A DNA stretch of 64,000 bases from Comamonadaceae bacterium (GTDB lineage: Bacteria; Pseudomonadota; Gammaproteobacteria; Burkholderiales; Rhodocyclaceae): positions 1-64,000 of the forward strand of contig JANLJE010000006.1 of NCBI GenBank assembly GCA_029255645.1, in the 5' to 3' direction. This document shows positions 32,526 to 41,217 of this stretch, in pieces. How positions within the stretch are numbered: position 1 is the stretch's first letter; each line of letters starts with the position of its first letter. The translations under genes were made by a program, and so were the position numbers. The notes under the pieces were generated by a model. The model ran no database searches and had not been told where the DNA came from. It saw nothing but the letters and a program-made list of their open reading frames with translations.

Positions 32526-35353
32526 AGCGCTACATCCGCATCTGCCCCGTCTGCGACACCGAAAACCCGCCCGACCGGGTCCATTGCAGCGCCTGCGCCA
32601 CCTTGCTGGCCGGGGTGGATTTTTCCCTGCCGCGAGAGACGCCCGGCGCCGGGGAAGCGGCAGTTCCGGCGGAGCCTGCGGCCATTGCCGTGCTGGCGGA
32701 CGAAAAGCCGGCGCCCACCGGGCCTGTTGCCGCCGACTTTGCCGCCGCCGACTCTGCCGCTGCCAACTCTGCCGCCGCCGAATCCGGCCGCGCCGGTCTG
32801 GACTGGCCGGCATTCTCCGCTCTGGACGCTCGAGCGGCAGAGCCAGCCGCCGCGCCCGCGCCGCCCGGCCCGCGTCTCTGCCCGGACCCGGACTGCGGCC
32901 AGCCCAACCCGCCGGGCGCGGCCCGCTGCCGCTACTGCAACACCCCCTTGGCGCAGGCTCCGGGCGAACCGGCTCCGGCCATTTCTCCGGTGCCGTTCCC
33001 CGAACTGGAACTCGCGCCCCCGGCCCTGGACCCGGTGCCCGGCCCCAGCCTCCCGCCCGCCGTTTCCCGTCCTGCCCTGCGCATCAACCTGCCAGGGGAA
33101 TTGGCGGCCCGTTACCGCGCGCTGGATGAGCTTCAGGCGGCGGGCAGCGAGGCGGATCTTCTCATCGTCGAACCCCTGGCGGGCGGCGAGGCCCTGGTGG
33201 CCAAGCTCTACCGGCGCGGCATCCAGCCCGACAGCGCCCTTCTGGCCCGGGTCTCCGCCGCCGGCCCCCATGTGGTGAATCTTCTCGAATATGGCCTCGC
33301 CGACGGCGTGGCCTGGGAACTGATGGAGTATTGCCGGGCCGGCAACCTGCGGGACGTGATCCGGCGCGGCCTCCTGAGCCGGGATAGCCTCTACCGCCTG
33401 GTGCAGGAACTGGCGGCGGGGCTCATGGAAATCCACGCCCAGCACATCCTGCACCGGGACCTGAAGCCGGAAAACGTGCTGGTGCGCTGCCGCGAGCCCC
33501 TTGCCCTGGCCCTCACGGATTTCGGCATCGCCTCCCTCTCCGAGGGCACCCGCCACTTCACCGATACGGCCCGCACCGTCAAGTATGCCGCCCCCGAGGC
33601 CCTGACCGGCATCATCGACGCCAAGGCGGACTGGTGGTCCGTGGGCATGATCCTGCTCGAGGCCGCTTCCGGCCGCCATCCCTTTGACGGCCTGTCGGAA
33701 CAGGTGATCAACCACCACCTGGCCACCCGGCCCGTGGACATCACCGGGGTGGCCGACGAGGATATTGCCCGGCTCTGCCGGGGCCTGCTGCTGCGGGACC
33801 CCTCCCGGCGCTGGGGCGGGGCCGAGGTGCAGCGCTGGCTGGCGGGGGACCCGACCCTGGTCCTGGCGCTGGAAACCGGCGCGGTCACGCTGCGGCCCTA
33901 TCATGTGGGCGAATACGAGGCCAGAAGCGGCGAGGAACTGGCGCTCGCCCTGGCCGCGCACTGGGCGGAAGGGGTGCAGGACCTGCAGCGGGGTGTGCTG
34001 CATGACTGGCTCAAGGAGGAACTGCATGACTTCAACCTGACCCGGCGCCTGATGGACATCATGGAAGCCCGGGGCGAGAGCGACGACCGCCGCCTCTTGC
34101 GCTTCCTGCTGGCGGCGGCGCCGGGGCTGCCCCCGGTCTGGCAGGGGCGGCCCGCCCACCGGGAGGCCCTGCTCGCCGCCGCCCGCCAGGCAGAGGAAGG
34201 GAGAGAGGCGGCAGGAGCGGCAGGAGCGGCAGGGGCGGCAGGGGCGGCAGGGGCGGCAGGGGCGGCGGGAGCGGCGGGAGCGGCGGGAGCGGCCAGGGCC
34301 TGGCTCGACAGCCTGTATGAGGATGGGGTGTTGGCCCTGTTCGCTCGCCAGGGGGAAGAGGAGCTGGAAGCCCTGGACCGGGCCTGGCGCCAGGGGCTGG
34401 CGCAGGTGCGTCAGGTCTGGGATGAGCTGTGCAGCGCCTACCGCCACTGGAACAAGCGGCCCCGGGCCGTATCCGGCAATGACAATGCCCGGGTGGTGGA
34501 TTTCGATGCGATGGTCTATGGCCGGGAGGAAGGTTTTTCGTTTCCGCCCCGGGCGGATTGGCATCCCCTCTTGCTGCTGGCCCTGGAGCAGCCCGGCTAT
34601 CTCGCCGTGCTGGGGCAGGAGGTGGCCCAGGCCGCCGTGCAAGTGGCGGAGGATTGCCCCTGGTTCCTGCCCCTGTCCAGGCAGGTGCAGGAGGTCCCCC
34701 AGCCGATGGCGGCGACCCTGGTGGCGTTTCATCTGCTGCCGGCAGTCCGTGCCGCCGCCCGGGCCGGGCAGCAGCAGCGGCTGGCGACCCAGGCCGCCCG
34801 GGAAAATGCCATCCAGGAGCTGCGCCAGGAACTGGAGCGTACCCTCGCCCCCTTGCTGTTGATCCCGGAACAGCCCGATGAATTTGCTCGCCGCGAAGCC
34901 CGGAGCGGGCTGGCCCAGTTCCAGGCCCTGGCAAACCGCATCACCCGCCTGGATTACACGGCAGAGAGTTTTATCGTCCTGTTGCGCCAGATTTCCGCCT
35001 TGCAACGCATCAGCTTCAACCTCGACCCAGCCCTCGACCGGGTGGACGAGGTGGAGGCCGGACAGCGCATCTTGCTGCGGCAGAACCGCCTCGGCCTGAC
35101 GGGGGGAATCGTGATGCTGCTCTTGGCGATCGGGCCGGCCTGGTTACCGGCCCTGGCGCTGGGCGGGCTGGCGGTTTTTGCCGGCTGGCGTTTCCAGACC
35201 TGGCGTCAGGCCCGGCGCGAACTGGCGGTGCAACTGCAATTGTTCCAGCGCCAGAGCAGTCAGTTGATCCGGGGCGGCCGGCCACAGGAAGACAGGCCGC
35301 GTCGCACCCGGTTGGCAGAAGATCAGCAGGGTGAATTTCCGGGGTTTTCCTGA
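32522..35353 (+). CDS. Zinc-ribbon Ser/Thr protein kinase with a long C-terminal region
   Basis: The 943-residue protein opens with two zinc ribbons (C8, C11, C22, C25; second about 118-140), an Ala-rich linker, then a Hanks-type kinase domain (about 200-440). Its lysine is K228 (LVAKLY), the HRDLKPEN catalytic loop lies at 311-318, DFG begins at D333, and KYAAPEAL is the P+1 loop. After it come a region of unknown fold, a run of nine AGA repeats (about 563-590), and a C-terminal hydrophobic pair (about 860-895) that may anchor it in the membrane. It closes the four-gene operon and could phosphorylate its partners. Confidence 0.88.
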   Translation: MKRYIRICPVCDTENPPDRVHCSACATLLAGVDFSLPRETPGAGEAAVPAEPAAIAVLADEKPAPTGPVAADFAAADSAAANSAAAESGRAGLDWPAFSALDARAAEPAAAPAPPGPRLCPDPDCGQPNPPGAARCRYCNTPLAQAPGEPAPAISPVPFPELELAPPALDPVPGPSLPPAVSRPALRINLPGELAARYRALDELQAAGSEADLLIVEPLAGGEALVAKLYRRGIQPDSALLARVSAAGPHVVNLLEYGLADGVAWELMEYCRAGNLRDVIRRGLLSRDSLYRLVQELAAGLMEIHAQHILHRDLKPENVLVRCREPLALALTDFGIASLSEGTRHFTDTARTVKYAAPEALTGIIDAKADWWSVGMILLEAASGRHPFDGLSEQVINHHLATRPVDITGVADEDIARLCRGLLLRDPSRRWGGAEVQRWLAGDPTLVLALETGAVTLRPYHVGEYEARSGEELALALAAHWAEGVQDLQRGVLHDWLKEELHDFNLTRRLMDIMEARGESDDRRLLRFLLAAAPGLPPVWQGRPAHREALLAAARQAEEGREAAGAAGAAGAAGAAGAAGAAGAAGAAGAARAWLDSLYEDGVLALFARQGEEELEALDRAWRQGLAQVRQVWDELCSAYRHWNKRPRAVSGNDNARVVDFDAMVYGREEGFSFPPRADWHPLLLLALEQPGYLAVLGQEVAQAAVQVAEDCPWFLPLSRQVQEVPQPMAATLVAFHLLPAVRAAARAGQQQRLATQAARENAIQELRQELERTLAPLLLIPEQPDEFARREARSGLAQFQALANRITRLDYTAESFIVLLRQISALQRISFNLDPALDRVDEVEAGQRILLRQNRLGLTGGIVMLLLAIGPAWLPALALGGLAVFAGWRFQTWRQARRELAVQLQLFQRQSSQLIRGGRPQEDRPRRTRLAEDQQGEFPGFS
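34209..34293 (+). repeat. 9-bp tandem repeat, about nine copies, inside the kinase gene
   Basis: GCAGGRGCG units repeat in frame, encoding Ala-Gly-Ala triplets. The unit drifts from GCAGGAGCG to GCGGGAGCG along the array. The length could vary between strains without breaking the frame. Confidence 0.95.
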
Positions 35354-35712
35354 GACAACCCTTTGAAATGCCTAGCGCAGACGGGCAAGCCCGCGCCCTG
35401 CCGCCCTGCCGTCGCATAAACGAAGGCATCGGCCGTGGCCGGACTGTATTCGCGGTGCCAATCCGCCGCGAGCCGCGCGATGGCGGTGTCCAGAGGCACG
35501 ACGACGTATTTCAGCGTAGAGGCGATCACCAGATCGGTCGCATCTTCACCGATTTCATGCCCCAGCCACTTCGACAGTTCAAGCTGCACGAGGGTCGGCA
35601 CGATGCACTGCGGCTCGTCCGGCAGACGCTGGCCAGGGCGCTGGCCCAAGGCGGTGTCGGCCAGCCATTCGATCCATGCCGAGGTATCGGCCACGCACGG
35701 CGCTGCCGTCAT
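35323..35712 (-). CDS. vapC: Orphan VapC-like PIN-domain toxin
   Basis: The 129-residue protein begins MTAAPCVADTSAWIEWLAD, with the PIN acidic residues D (VADTSAW), E (VQLELSKW) and D (TADAFVYATA). It is near full length for VapC nucleases that cut tRNA or rRNA. No antitoxin gene is seen upstream: the ATG directly follows the T-run of the aceA terminator. Its end overlaps the kinase stop by 31 bases on the opposite strand. It may be a decaying leftover or may be read from weak read-through. Confidence 0.75.
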   Translation of the reverse strand: MTAAPCVADTSAWIEWLADTALGQRPGQRLPDEPQCIVPTLVQLELSKWLGHEIGEDATDLVIASTLKYVVVPLDTAIARLAADWHREYSPATADAFVYATAGRQGAGLPVCARHFKGLSQENPGNSPC

Positions 35713-35750
35713 CAAAAAGAAGAGGCCAGCCCCTCGTGGGAGCTGGCCTC
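35713..35750 (-). terminator. Rho-independent terminator of aceA
   Basis: GAGGCCAGC and GCTGGCCTC pair with further CCC/GGG pairing inside. On the minus strand a T-rich run (TCTTCTTTTTGA) follows. The aceA stop lies 50 bases upstream of the stem. Confidence 0.85.
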
Positions 35751-35799
35751 CAGGCGGAGTGCCGCAAGGTTCAGGCGGCATCCATGGACGGTCGGGTTC

Positions 35800-37110
35800 T
35801 CAGTGGAACTGTTCTTCTTCGGTGGAGCCGGTCAGGGCCTTGACGTTGGAGGCGCCGCCCTGGATCACGGTGGTCACGTCGTCGAAGTAGCCGGTGCCCA
35901 CTTCCTGCTGGTGGGAAACGAAGGTGTAACCCAGTTCGCGGGCGGCGAATTCCGGTTCCTGCACCATTTCGACATAGTGCTTCATGCCTTCGCCGCGGGC
36001 GTAAGCATGAGCGAACTTGAAGGTGTTGAACCAGTTGATGTGGATGCCGGCCAGGGTGATGAACTGGTACTTGTAGCCCAGCGCGGACAGTTCTTCCTGG
36101 AAGGAGGCAATCTGCGAGTCGCTGAGGTTCTTCTTCCAGTTGAACGAGGGCGAACAGTTGTAGGACAGCAGCTTGCCCGGGCTGGCAGCCTGCACGGCCT
36201 GAGCGAATTCGCGCGCAAAGCCGATGTCGGGCACGCCGGTTTCGCACCACACCATGTCGGCGTAGGGCGCGTAGGCGACGCCGCGGGAGATGGATTGTTC
36301 CAGACCATTCTTGACGCGGAAGAAGCCTTCCTGGGTGCGTTCGCCGGTGAGGAAGGGCTGGTCATTGGCGTCGTAGTCGCTGGTGATCAGGCTGGCGGCT
36401 TCGGCATCGGTGCGGGCCAGGATCAGGGTCGGCACGCCCATCACGTCAGCGGCGAGACGGGCGGAGATCAGCTTCTCGATGGCTTCGCGGGTCGGAACCA
36501 GCACCTTGCCACCCATGTGGCCGCACTTCTTGGCGGCCGCCAGCTGGTCTTCGAAGTGCACCCCGGCGGCGCCGGCGGCGATCATGTTCTTCATCAGCTC
36601 GAAGGCGTTCAGCACACCGCCGAAGCCGGCTTCTGCGTCGGCCACGATGGGCAGGAAGTAGTCGATGAATTCCTGGTCGCCGGGGTTGATGCCGCGGGAC
36701 CACTGGATTTCGTCAGCGCGCTTGAAGGTGTTGTTGATGCGGCGCACCATGGTGGGCACGGAGTCGTAGGCATACAGCGACTGGTCCGGGTACATGGTCT
36801 CGGAGGTGTTGCCGTCGGCGGCGACCTGCCAGCCGGACAGATACACGGCTTCGAGACCGGCCTTGGCCTGTTGCATGGCCTGGCCGGCGGTGATGGCGCC
36901 AAAGGCGTTCACATAACCCTTCCTGGCACCGCCGTTCACCTTGTCCCAGAGCACCTGGGCGCCACGTTGGGCGAGAGTGTATTCGGGTTGCAGGGAACCG
37001 CGCAGACGAACCACGTCAGCCGCGGCATAGGTGCGCTTGATGCCTTTCCAGCGAGGGTTGGTGGCCCAGTCTTTTTCCAGTGCAGCGATTTGTTGTTCGC
37101 GAGTGCTCAT
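35800..37110 (-). CDS. aceA: Isocitrate lyase
   Basis: This 436-residue enzyme splits isocitrate to succinate and glyoxylate and is partner to malate synthase. The catalytic KKCGHMGGK, the [20 protein letters not shown] region and [13 protein letters not shown] are all intact. The length is usual for bacterial enzymes. It has its own strong terminator, and a perfect 16-bp palindrome lies 100 bases upstream. Confidence 0.98.
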   Translation of the reverse strand: MSTREQQIAALEKDWATNPRWKGIKRTYAAADVVRLRGSLQPEYTLAQRGAQVLWDKVNGGARKGYVNAFGAITAGQAMQQAKAGLEAVYLSGWQVAADGNTSETMYPDQSLYAYDSVPTMVRRINNTFKRADEIQWSRGINPGDQEFIDYFLPIVADAEAGFGGVLNAFELMKNMIAAGAAGVHFEDQLAAAKKCGHMGGKVLVPTREAIEKLISARLAADVMGVPTLILARTDAEAASLITSDYDANDQPFLTGERTQEGFFRVKNGLEQSISRGVAYAPYADMVWCETGVPDIGFAREFAQAVQAASPGKLLSYNCSPSFNWKKNLSDSQIASFQEELSALGYKYQFITLAGIHINWFNTFKFAHAYARGEGMKHYVEMVQEPEFAARELGYTFVSHQQEVGTGYFDDVTTVIQGGASNVKALTGSTEEEQFH

Positions 37111-37209
37111 GTTTGGTCCTCTAACGATAGGGGTTGTGGGGAAATTTGCGAAGCAGGAATGTTCCTGCGTCTGCTGCAGATTATAGGCGGATTTGCTGCA
37201 GAAAAATCA

Positions 37210-37225
37210 TGTCTTATATAAGACA
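37210..37225 (-). promoter_or_regulatory. Perfect 16-bp palindrome upstream of aceA
   Basis: TGTCTTATATAAGACA is a perfect dyad in an A+T-rich stretch 100 bases before the aceA ATG, with TATATAAG that could double as a -10 element. It looks like the operator of a dimeric (GntR-type) regulator of acetate or propionate metabolism. The aceB/lysR gap has no copy. No gene was seen in the rest of 37111-37384. Confidence 0.55.
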
Positions 37226-37349
37226 GAAGACAAAATTTAATTGAATCGAAACAATATGTTATGCCTTTCTTTCCGTATTGTGAAATATCATTGGCGATGA
37301 TGAAACGGAAAGCTGCTGCACTGCAGCGATTGCCGGCCCGAACCTGGGC

Positions 37350-37391
37350 CGGGAGGGGAGGGTTCAGGTTCGGGAGGGAAGGGTTCAGGTG
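37350..37391. repeat. 21-bp tandem repeat on the rraA stop
   Basis: CGGGAGGGRAGGGTTCAGGTK occurs twice. Because 21 is a multiple of three, each copy gives a TGA in the rraA frame (37385-37387 and 37364-37366 on the minus strand). Confidence 0.9.
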
Positions 37392-37876
37392 AGGGGGGTG
37401 TCTGCAAGCAGAATGCCATCTTCGTCGGCATAGAGCCAGGCGCCGGGATTGAAGGTGACGCCGCCGAAAGTCACGGCCAGATTGCGTTCACCCACGCCGC
37501 GCTTGACGCTTTTTTGGGGATGGGTGTTCAAGGCCCGCACGCCGATATCGAGCTGGTTGATGTCGCCGGAATCACGGATGCAGCCATAGACCACGATGCC
37601 TTCCCAGCCATTGTTCTGAGCCAGGATGGCGAGCTGGTCGCCCACCAGGGCGCAGCGCAGGCTGCCGCCGCCGTCGATCACCAGCACCTTGCCCTGGCCC
37701 GGTTCGCCCAGCACCTCCCGCACCCGGGTGTTGTCCTCGAAAATCTTCAGGGTGACGATCTGGCCGGAAAAACGGGTACGGCCGCCATAGCGCTGGAACA
37801 TGGGCGCAACCACCTGCAGGGTCTTGCCCAGCCGGGCTTCGTTTGCGTCGCAAAGATCAGGGGTTTTGAACGACAT
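37385..37876 (-). CDS. rraA: RraA-family protein (RNase E regulator or HMG/CHA aldolase)
   Basis: The 163-residue protein has the RraA fold motifs [19 protein letters not shown] and [14 protein letters not shown]. Members either inhibit RNase E or act as oxaloacetate decarboxylase and 4-hydroxy-4-methyl-2-oxoglutarate aldolase. The G-D...R-D residues for divalent-metal aldolase chemistry are present, so either role is possible. Confidence 0.9.
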   Translation of the reverse strand: MSFKTPDLCDANEARLGKTLQVVAPMFQRYGGRTRFSGQIVTLKIFEDNTRVREVLGEPGQGKVLVIDGGGSLRCALVGDQLAILAQNNGWEGIVVYGCIRDSGDINQLDIGVRALNTHPQKSVKRGVGERNLAVTFGGVTFNPGAWLYADEDGILLADTPLT

Positions 37877-37949
37877 GGCAGGCTATCCTTTGGAGGGCAG
37901 GCAGAACAAAGCCATGCCCAGGGCATGGCTTGGTGAGGGGGTCGGGGGT

Positions 37950-40205
37950 TCAGACGGCGACGGCTTCTTCTTCCTCGAATTCCAGGATGACCTGGCCGTC
38001 CTTGTCCAGATTCACCGTGACCCGGCCGCCTCCGGCCAGGCGGCCGAACAGCAGTTCGTCCGCCAGGGCGGCGCGGATGGTGTCCTGGATCAGGCGCGCC
38101 ATGGGGCGGGCACCCATGAGCGGGTCGAAACCCTTGGCGGCGAGCATTTCCTTCAAAGCCGGGGTGAAGTGGGCCTCCACCTTCTTTTCATGCAACTGTT
38201 CCTCCAGTTGCATGAGGAACTTGTCCACCACCCGCAGGATGATGTCGTGATCCAGGGCCTTGAAGGAAACCGTGGCGTCGAGCCGGTTGCGGAATTCGGG
38301 CGAGAACAAACGCTTGATTTCCAGCATTTCGTCTCCGGCTTCCCTGGCCGAGGTGAAGCCCATGCTCGTCTTTTGCAGGTCGGCGGCGCCGGCGTTGGTG
38401 GTCATGATGATGATCACGTTGCGGAAATCGGCCTTGCGACCGTTGTTGTCGGTCAGGGTGCCGTGATCCATGACCTGCAGCAGGATGTTGAAGATGTCCG
38501 GGTGGGCCTTTTCGATCTCATCGAGCAGCAGCACGCAGTAGGGCTTCTTGTTGACGGCTTCGGTGAGCAGGCCGCCCTGCTCGAAACCCACATAGCCCGG
38601 GGGGGCGCCGATCAGGCGGGATACCGCATGGCGTTCCATGTACTCGCTCATGTCGAAGCGCAACAGTTCGATGCCGAGGCTGTAGGCCAGCTGCTTCGCC
38701 ACTTCGGTCTTGCCCACGCCGGTGGGGCCGGAGAACAGGTAGGCGCCAATCGGCTTGCCCGGATTGCCGAGACCGGAGCGGGCCATCTTGATGGCTTTGG
38801 CCAGTACCTCGATGGCCTTGTCCTGGCCGAACACCACCGCCTTCAGGTCGCGTTCCAGGTTCTTCAGGGCGCCCTTGTCGTTCGCGCTCACATGCTGGGA
38901 GGGGATGCGGGCAATCCTGGCCACGATTTCCTCGATGTCGGTCTTGCCAATCAGCTTCTTTTGCCGGGATTTGGGCAGGATGCGCTGGGCCGCACCGGCT
39001 TCGTCGATCACGTCGATGGCCTTGTCGGGCAGGTGTCGGTCGGTGATGTAGCGGGTCGACAGTTCCACGGCCGAGGACAGGGCTGCGGCCGAGTACTTGA
39101 TGCCGTGGTGGGCCTCGAAGCGGGTCTTCAGACCCTTGAGGATTTCCAGGGTCTCCGCCTGGGAGGGCTCATTCACGTCGATCTTCTGAAAGCGCCGGGA
39201 GAGGGCGTGATCCTTCTCGAAAATACTCCGGTACTCGGTGTAGGTGGTGGCGCCGATGCACTTCAACTGGCCGCTCGAGAGCGCGGGTTTGAGCAGGTTG
39301 GAGGCATCCAGGGTGCCGCCCGAGGCCGCGCCGGCGCCGATCAGGGTGTGGATTTCGTCGATGAAGAGGATGGCGTCCGGGTTTTCCTTCAGCTGTTTGA
39401 GCACGCTTTTCAGGCGCTGCTCGAAGTCGCCCCGGTACTTGGTGCCGGCCAGCAGGGCGCCCATATCCAGGGCGTACACCGTGGCCTTGGCGAGGATTTC
39501 CGGTATTTCGTTTTCCACCACCCGGCGCGCCAGACCTTCGGCGATGGCGGTCTTGCCGACGCCGGCCTCGCCCACTAGCAGGGGATTGTTCTTCCGGCGC
39601 CGGCAGAGGGTCTGGATCACCCGCTCCAGTTCCTGCTCCCGGCCGATCAGGGGGTCGATCTTGCCTTGCAGGGCCAGGTTGTTGAGGTTGATGGTGTAGT
39701 TTTCCAGGGGGCCGGTCTGGGTTTGTTCGTGTTCGATTTCATGCTCGCCTTCGGTGGTGGCCTTGGGGTGGGGGAGCTTGCTGATGCCGTGGGAGATGTA
39801 ATTCACCACATCGAGGCGGGTGATGCCCTGCTTTTGCAGGAAGTAGACCGCGTGGGAATCCTTTTCACCAAAGATGGCCACCAGCACGTTGGCACCATTC
39901 ACTTCCTTTTTGCCCGAGGATTGGACATGCAAGATGGCGCGCTGGATGACGCGCTGGAAGCCCAGGGTGGGCTGGGTGTCGATTTCGTTGTCGCCCGGAA
40001 CCGTAGGGGTGTGTTCGGCGACGAACTGGGTGATGTCCTTGCGCAATTGATCCACGTTGCCGCCGCAAGCCCGCAGGGCCTCGGCTGCCGTGGGGTTGTC
40101 CAGCAACGCCAGGAGCAGGTGCTCCACGGTGATGAATTCATGGCGCTTTTGCCGGGCTTCGACAAAGGCGATGTGCAGGCTGACTTCCAATTCCTGGGCG
40201 ATCAT
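37950..40205 (-). CDS. clpA: ATP-dependent Clp protease ATP-binding subunit ClpA
   Basis: The 751-residue unfoldase starts with a Clp N-domain (IAQELEVSLHIAFVEARQKR). It has two AAA+ rings, with Walker A motifs GEAGVGKTA and GPTGVGKTE and Walker B motifs LFIDEIHTL and LLLDEIEKAH. It contains the ClpP-docking IGL-type loop region. It feeds substrates to ClpP, guided by ClpS, whose stop overlaps the clpA ATG by one base. Confidence 0.98.
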   Translation of the reverse strand: MIAQELEVSLHIAFVEARQKRHEFITVEHLLLALLDNPTAAEALRACGGNVDQLRKDITQFVAEHTPTVPGDNEIDTQPTLGFQRVIQRAILHVQSSGKKEVNGANVLVAIFGEKDSHAVYFLQKQGITRLDVVNYISHGISKLPHPKATTEGEHEIEHEQTQTGPLENYTINLNNLALQGKIDPLIGREQELERVIQTLCRRRKNNPLLVGEAGVGKTAIAEGLARRVVENEIPEILAKATVYALDMGALLAGTKYRGDFEQRLKSVLKQLKENPDAILFIDEIHTLIGAGAASGGTLDASNLLKPALSSGQLKCIGATTYTEYRSIFEKDHALSRRFQKIDVNEPSQAETLEILKGLKTRFEAHHGIKYSAAALSSAVELSTRYITDRHLPDKAIDVIDEAGAAQRILPKSRQKKLIGKTDIEEIVARIARIPSQHVSANDKGALKNLERDLKAVVFGQDKAIEVLAKAIKMARSGLGNPGKPIGAYLFSGPTGVGKTEVAKQLAYSLGIELLRFDMSEYMERHAVSRLIGAPPGYVGFEQGGLLTEAVNKKPYCVLLLDEIEKAHPDIFNILLQVMDHGTLTDNNGRKADFRNVIIIMTTNAGAADLQKTSMGFTSAREAGDEMLEIKRLFSPEFRNRLDATVSFKALDHDIILRVVDKFLMQLEEQLHEKKVEAHFTPALKEMLAAKGFDPLMGARPMARLIQDTIRAALADELLFGRLAGGGRVTVNLDKDGQVILEFEEEEAVAV

Positions 40206-40513
40206 TAATTTTCCTCCATGACGCAGGCAAGGGGTTGCTGGTGTTGCAGGGCGAAGGCGCTGACCTGTTCTACTTTGGTCGCGGCTATGTCACGGGGGTA
40301 AATCCCGCACAGGCCACGTCCTTCCCGATGAACTTTGAGCATGATTTGCGTTGCACGTTCTAGGTCCATGGAAAAAAAACGCTGAAGCACCATGATGACG
40401 AAATCCATGGGGGTGTAGTCATCATTCAGCAGCAGCACCTTGTAGAGCCGGGGTGGTTCCAGGCGGGTACGTTCTGCTTCCAGCAGTGCTTGGTTGTTAT
40501 CCTTCGTGGGCAT
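40205..40513 (-). CDS. clpS: ClpS adaptor protein
   Basis: The 102-residue adaptor recognises N-degron substrates and hands them to ClpA. The hallmark [20 protein letters not shown] and the C-terminal half ([17 protein letters not shown]) are present. It forms a two-gene operon with clpA and is divergent from the cold-shock gene. Confidence 0.97.
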   Translation of the reverse strand: MPTKDNNQALLEAERTRLEPPRLYKVLLLNDDYTPMDFVIMVLQRFFSMDLERATQIMLKVHREGRGLCGIYPRDIAATKVEQVSAFALQHQQPLACVMEEN

Positions 40514-40608
40514 CGTTTGATTCTATACAGTCTCGACCAGAGTGCAATATGTCCGCAGCCACTTAGCAACGGGCGCAAGCAAGATTTCGAGCTTCCAGAG
40601 AAAAGTGC

Positions 40609-40637
40609 TTGACGCCTTGATGCACGTCGCGTAAAAC
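40609..40637 (+). promoter_or_regulatory. Predicted promoter of the cold-shock gene
   Basis: TTGACG (-35) and TAAAAC (-10) are 17 bases apart, leaving a 5' untranslated leader of about 110 bases before the csp ATG. Long leaders are usual for cspA-type mRNAs. The remaining clpS/csp gap (243 bases) holds no gene. Confidence 0.4.
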
Positions 40638-40756
40638 TCCATCGTGTTTGGATTCAAGACGTATCGCAAGGCCACTGGACTGGCACCGGTCGCTGGAGTC
40701 AAAACAAGCAGTCGGGTCGACCCCGTTTTTTTGTTTATTTGTAGGAAGTAGCAATT

Positions 40757-40960
40757 ATGGCAACTGGTACCGTCAAGTGGTTCAATGATTCCAAGGGTTT
40801 TGGCTTTATCACTCCCGATGATGGCAGCGAAGATCTGTTCGCACATTTCTCCGCCATCACCATGGGTGGTTTCAAGACCTTGAAGGAAGGCGAAAAAGTC
40901 TCCTTCGACGTCGTGCAAGGTCCCAAGGGCAAGCAAGCTGCCAACATCCAGCGCGCCTGA
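40757..40960 (+). CDS. cspA: Cold-shock domain protein
   Basis: This 67-residue single-stranded nucleic-acid binding protein has the RNP motifs KGFGFI and DLFAHFS. It acts as an RNA chaperone. The position next to clpSA is common in proteobacteria. AGGAAG lies upstream of the ATG. A 13-bp repeat array and a terminator follow. Confidence 0.96.
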   Translation: MATGTVKWFNDSKGFGFITPDDGSEDLFAHFSAITMGGFKTLKEGEKVSFDVVQGPKGKQAANIQRA

Positions 40961-41036
40961 GTCTTGATTCAGAGTCCTGATTCTGAGTCCTGATTCTGAG
41001 TCCTGATTCTGAGTCCTGATTCAAAGTCCTGATCTT
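40959..41036 (+). repeat. 13-bp tandem repeat, six copies, between the csp stop and its terminator
   Basis: GAGTCCTGATTCT repeats six times; the first and the last two copies carry small changes. It starts on the last two bases of the TGA stop and ends 12 bases before the terminator, so it forms the 3' untranslated region of the csp mRNA. A half-palindromic content (GAGTC / GATTC) may let copies pair. Confidence 0.97.
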
Positions 41037-41047
41037 CACGATCCAAG

Positions 41048-41069
41048 ACCCGCTCCGGCGGGTTTTTTT
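41048..41069 (+). terminator. Rho-independent terminator of the cold-shock gene
   Basis: ACCCGC pairs with GCGGGT over a TCCG loop, followed by seven T. Confidence 0.92.
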
Positions 41070-41082
41070 ACGCCTGTGCCGT

Positions 41083-41138
41083 GCCTGGGCGGTGTTGCCT
41101 GGGCGGTGTTGCCTGGGCCGTGTTGCCTGAGCTGCGTT
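41083..41138. repeat. 14-bp tandem repeat, four copies
   Basis: GCCTGGGCGGTGTT repeats four times with small changes in the gap between the csp terminator and moaC. A further short repeat (TTGTCAGCCGTT twice, 17-bp period) lies on the moaC stop at about 41199-41227. No gene is seen in 41070-41217. Confidence 0.85.
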
Positions 41139-41217
41139 GACCCTGTCGCCTGGGGTGGTCGCCTGCGGTGGTCTTCGCGCCTGCCCTTCAGGGCGGTTTG
41201 TCAGCCGTTGGGGCTTG

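Noticed and set aside
32504-35005. An 833-codon open frame antisense to the kinase gene
   Set aside because: Low-complexity product with no domain; the plus strand encodes zinc ribbons and a complete kinase.
40959-41036. Possible CRISPR-like array
   Set aside because: Units are directly adjacent 13-mers without spacers, and no cas genes are present.
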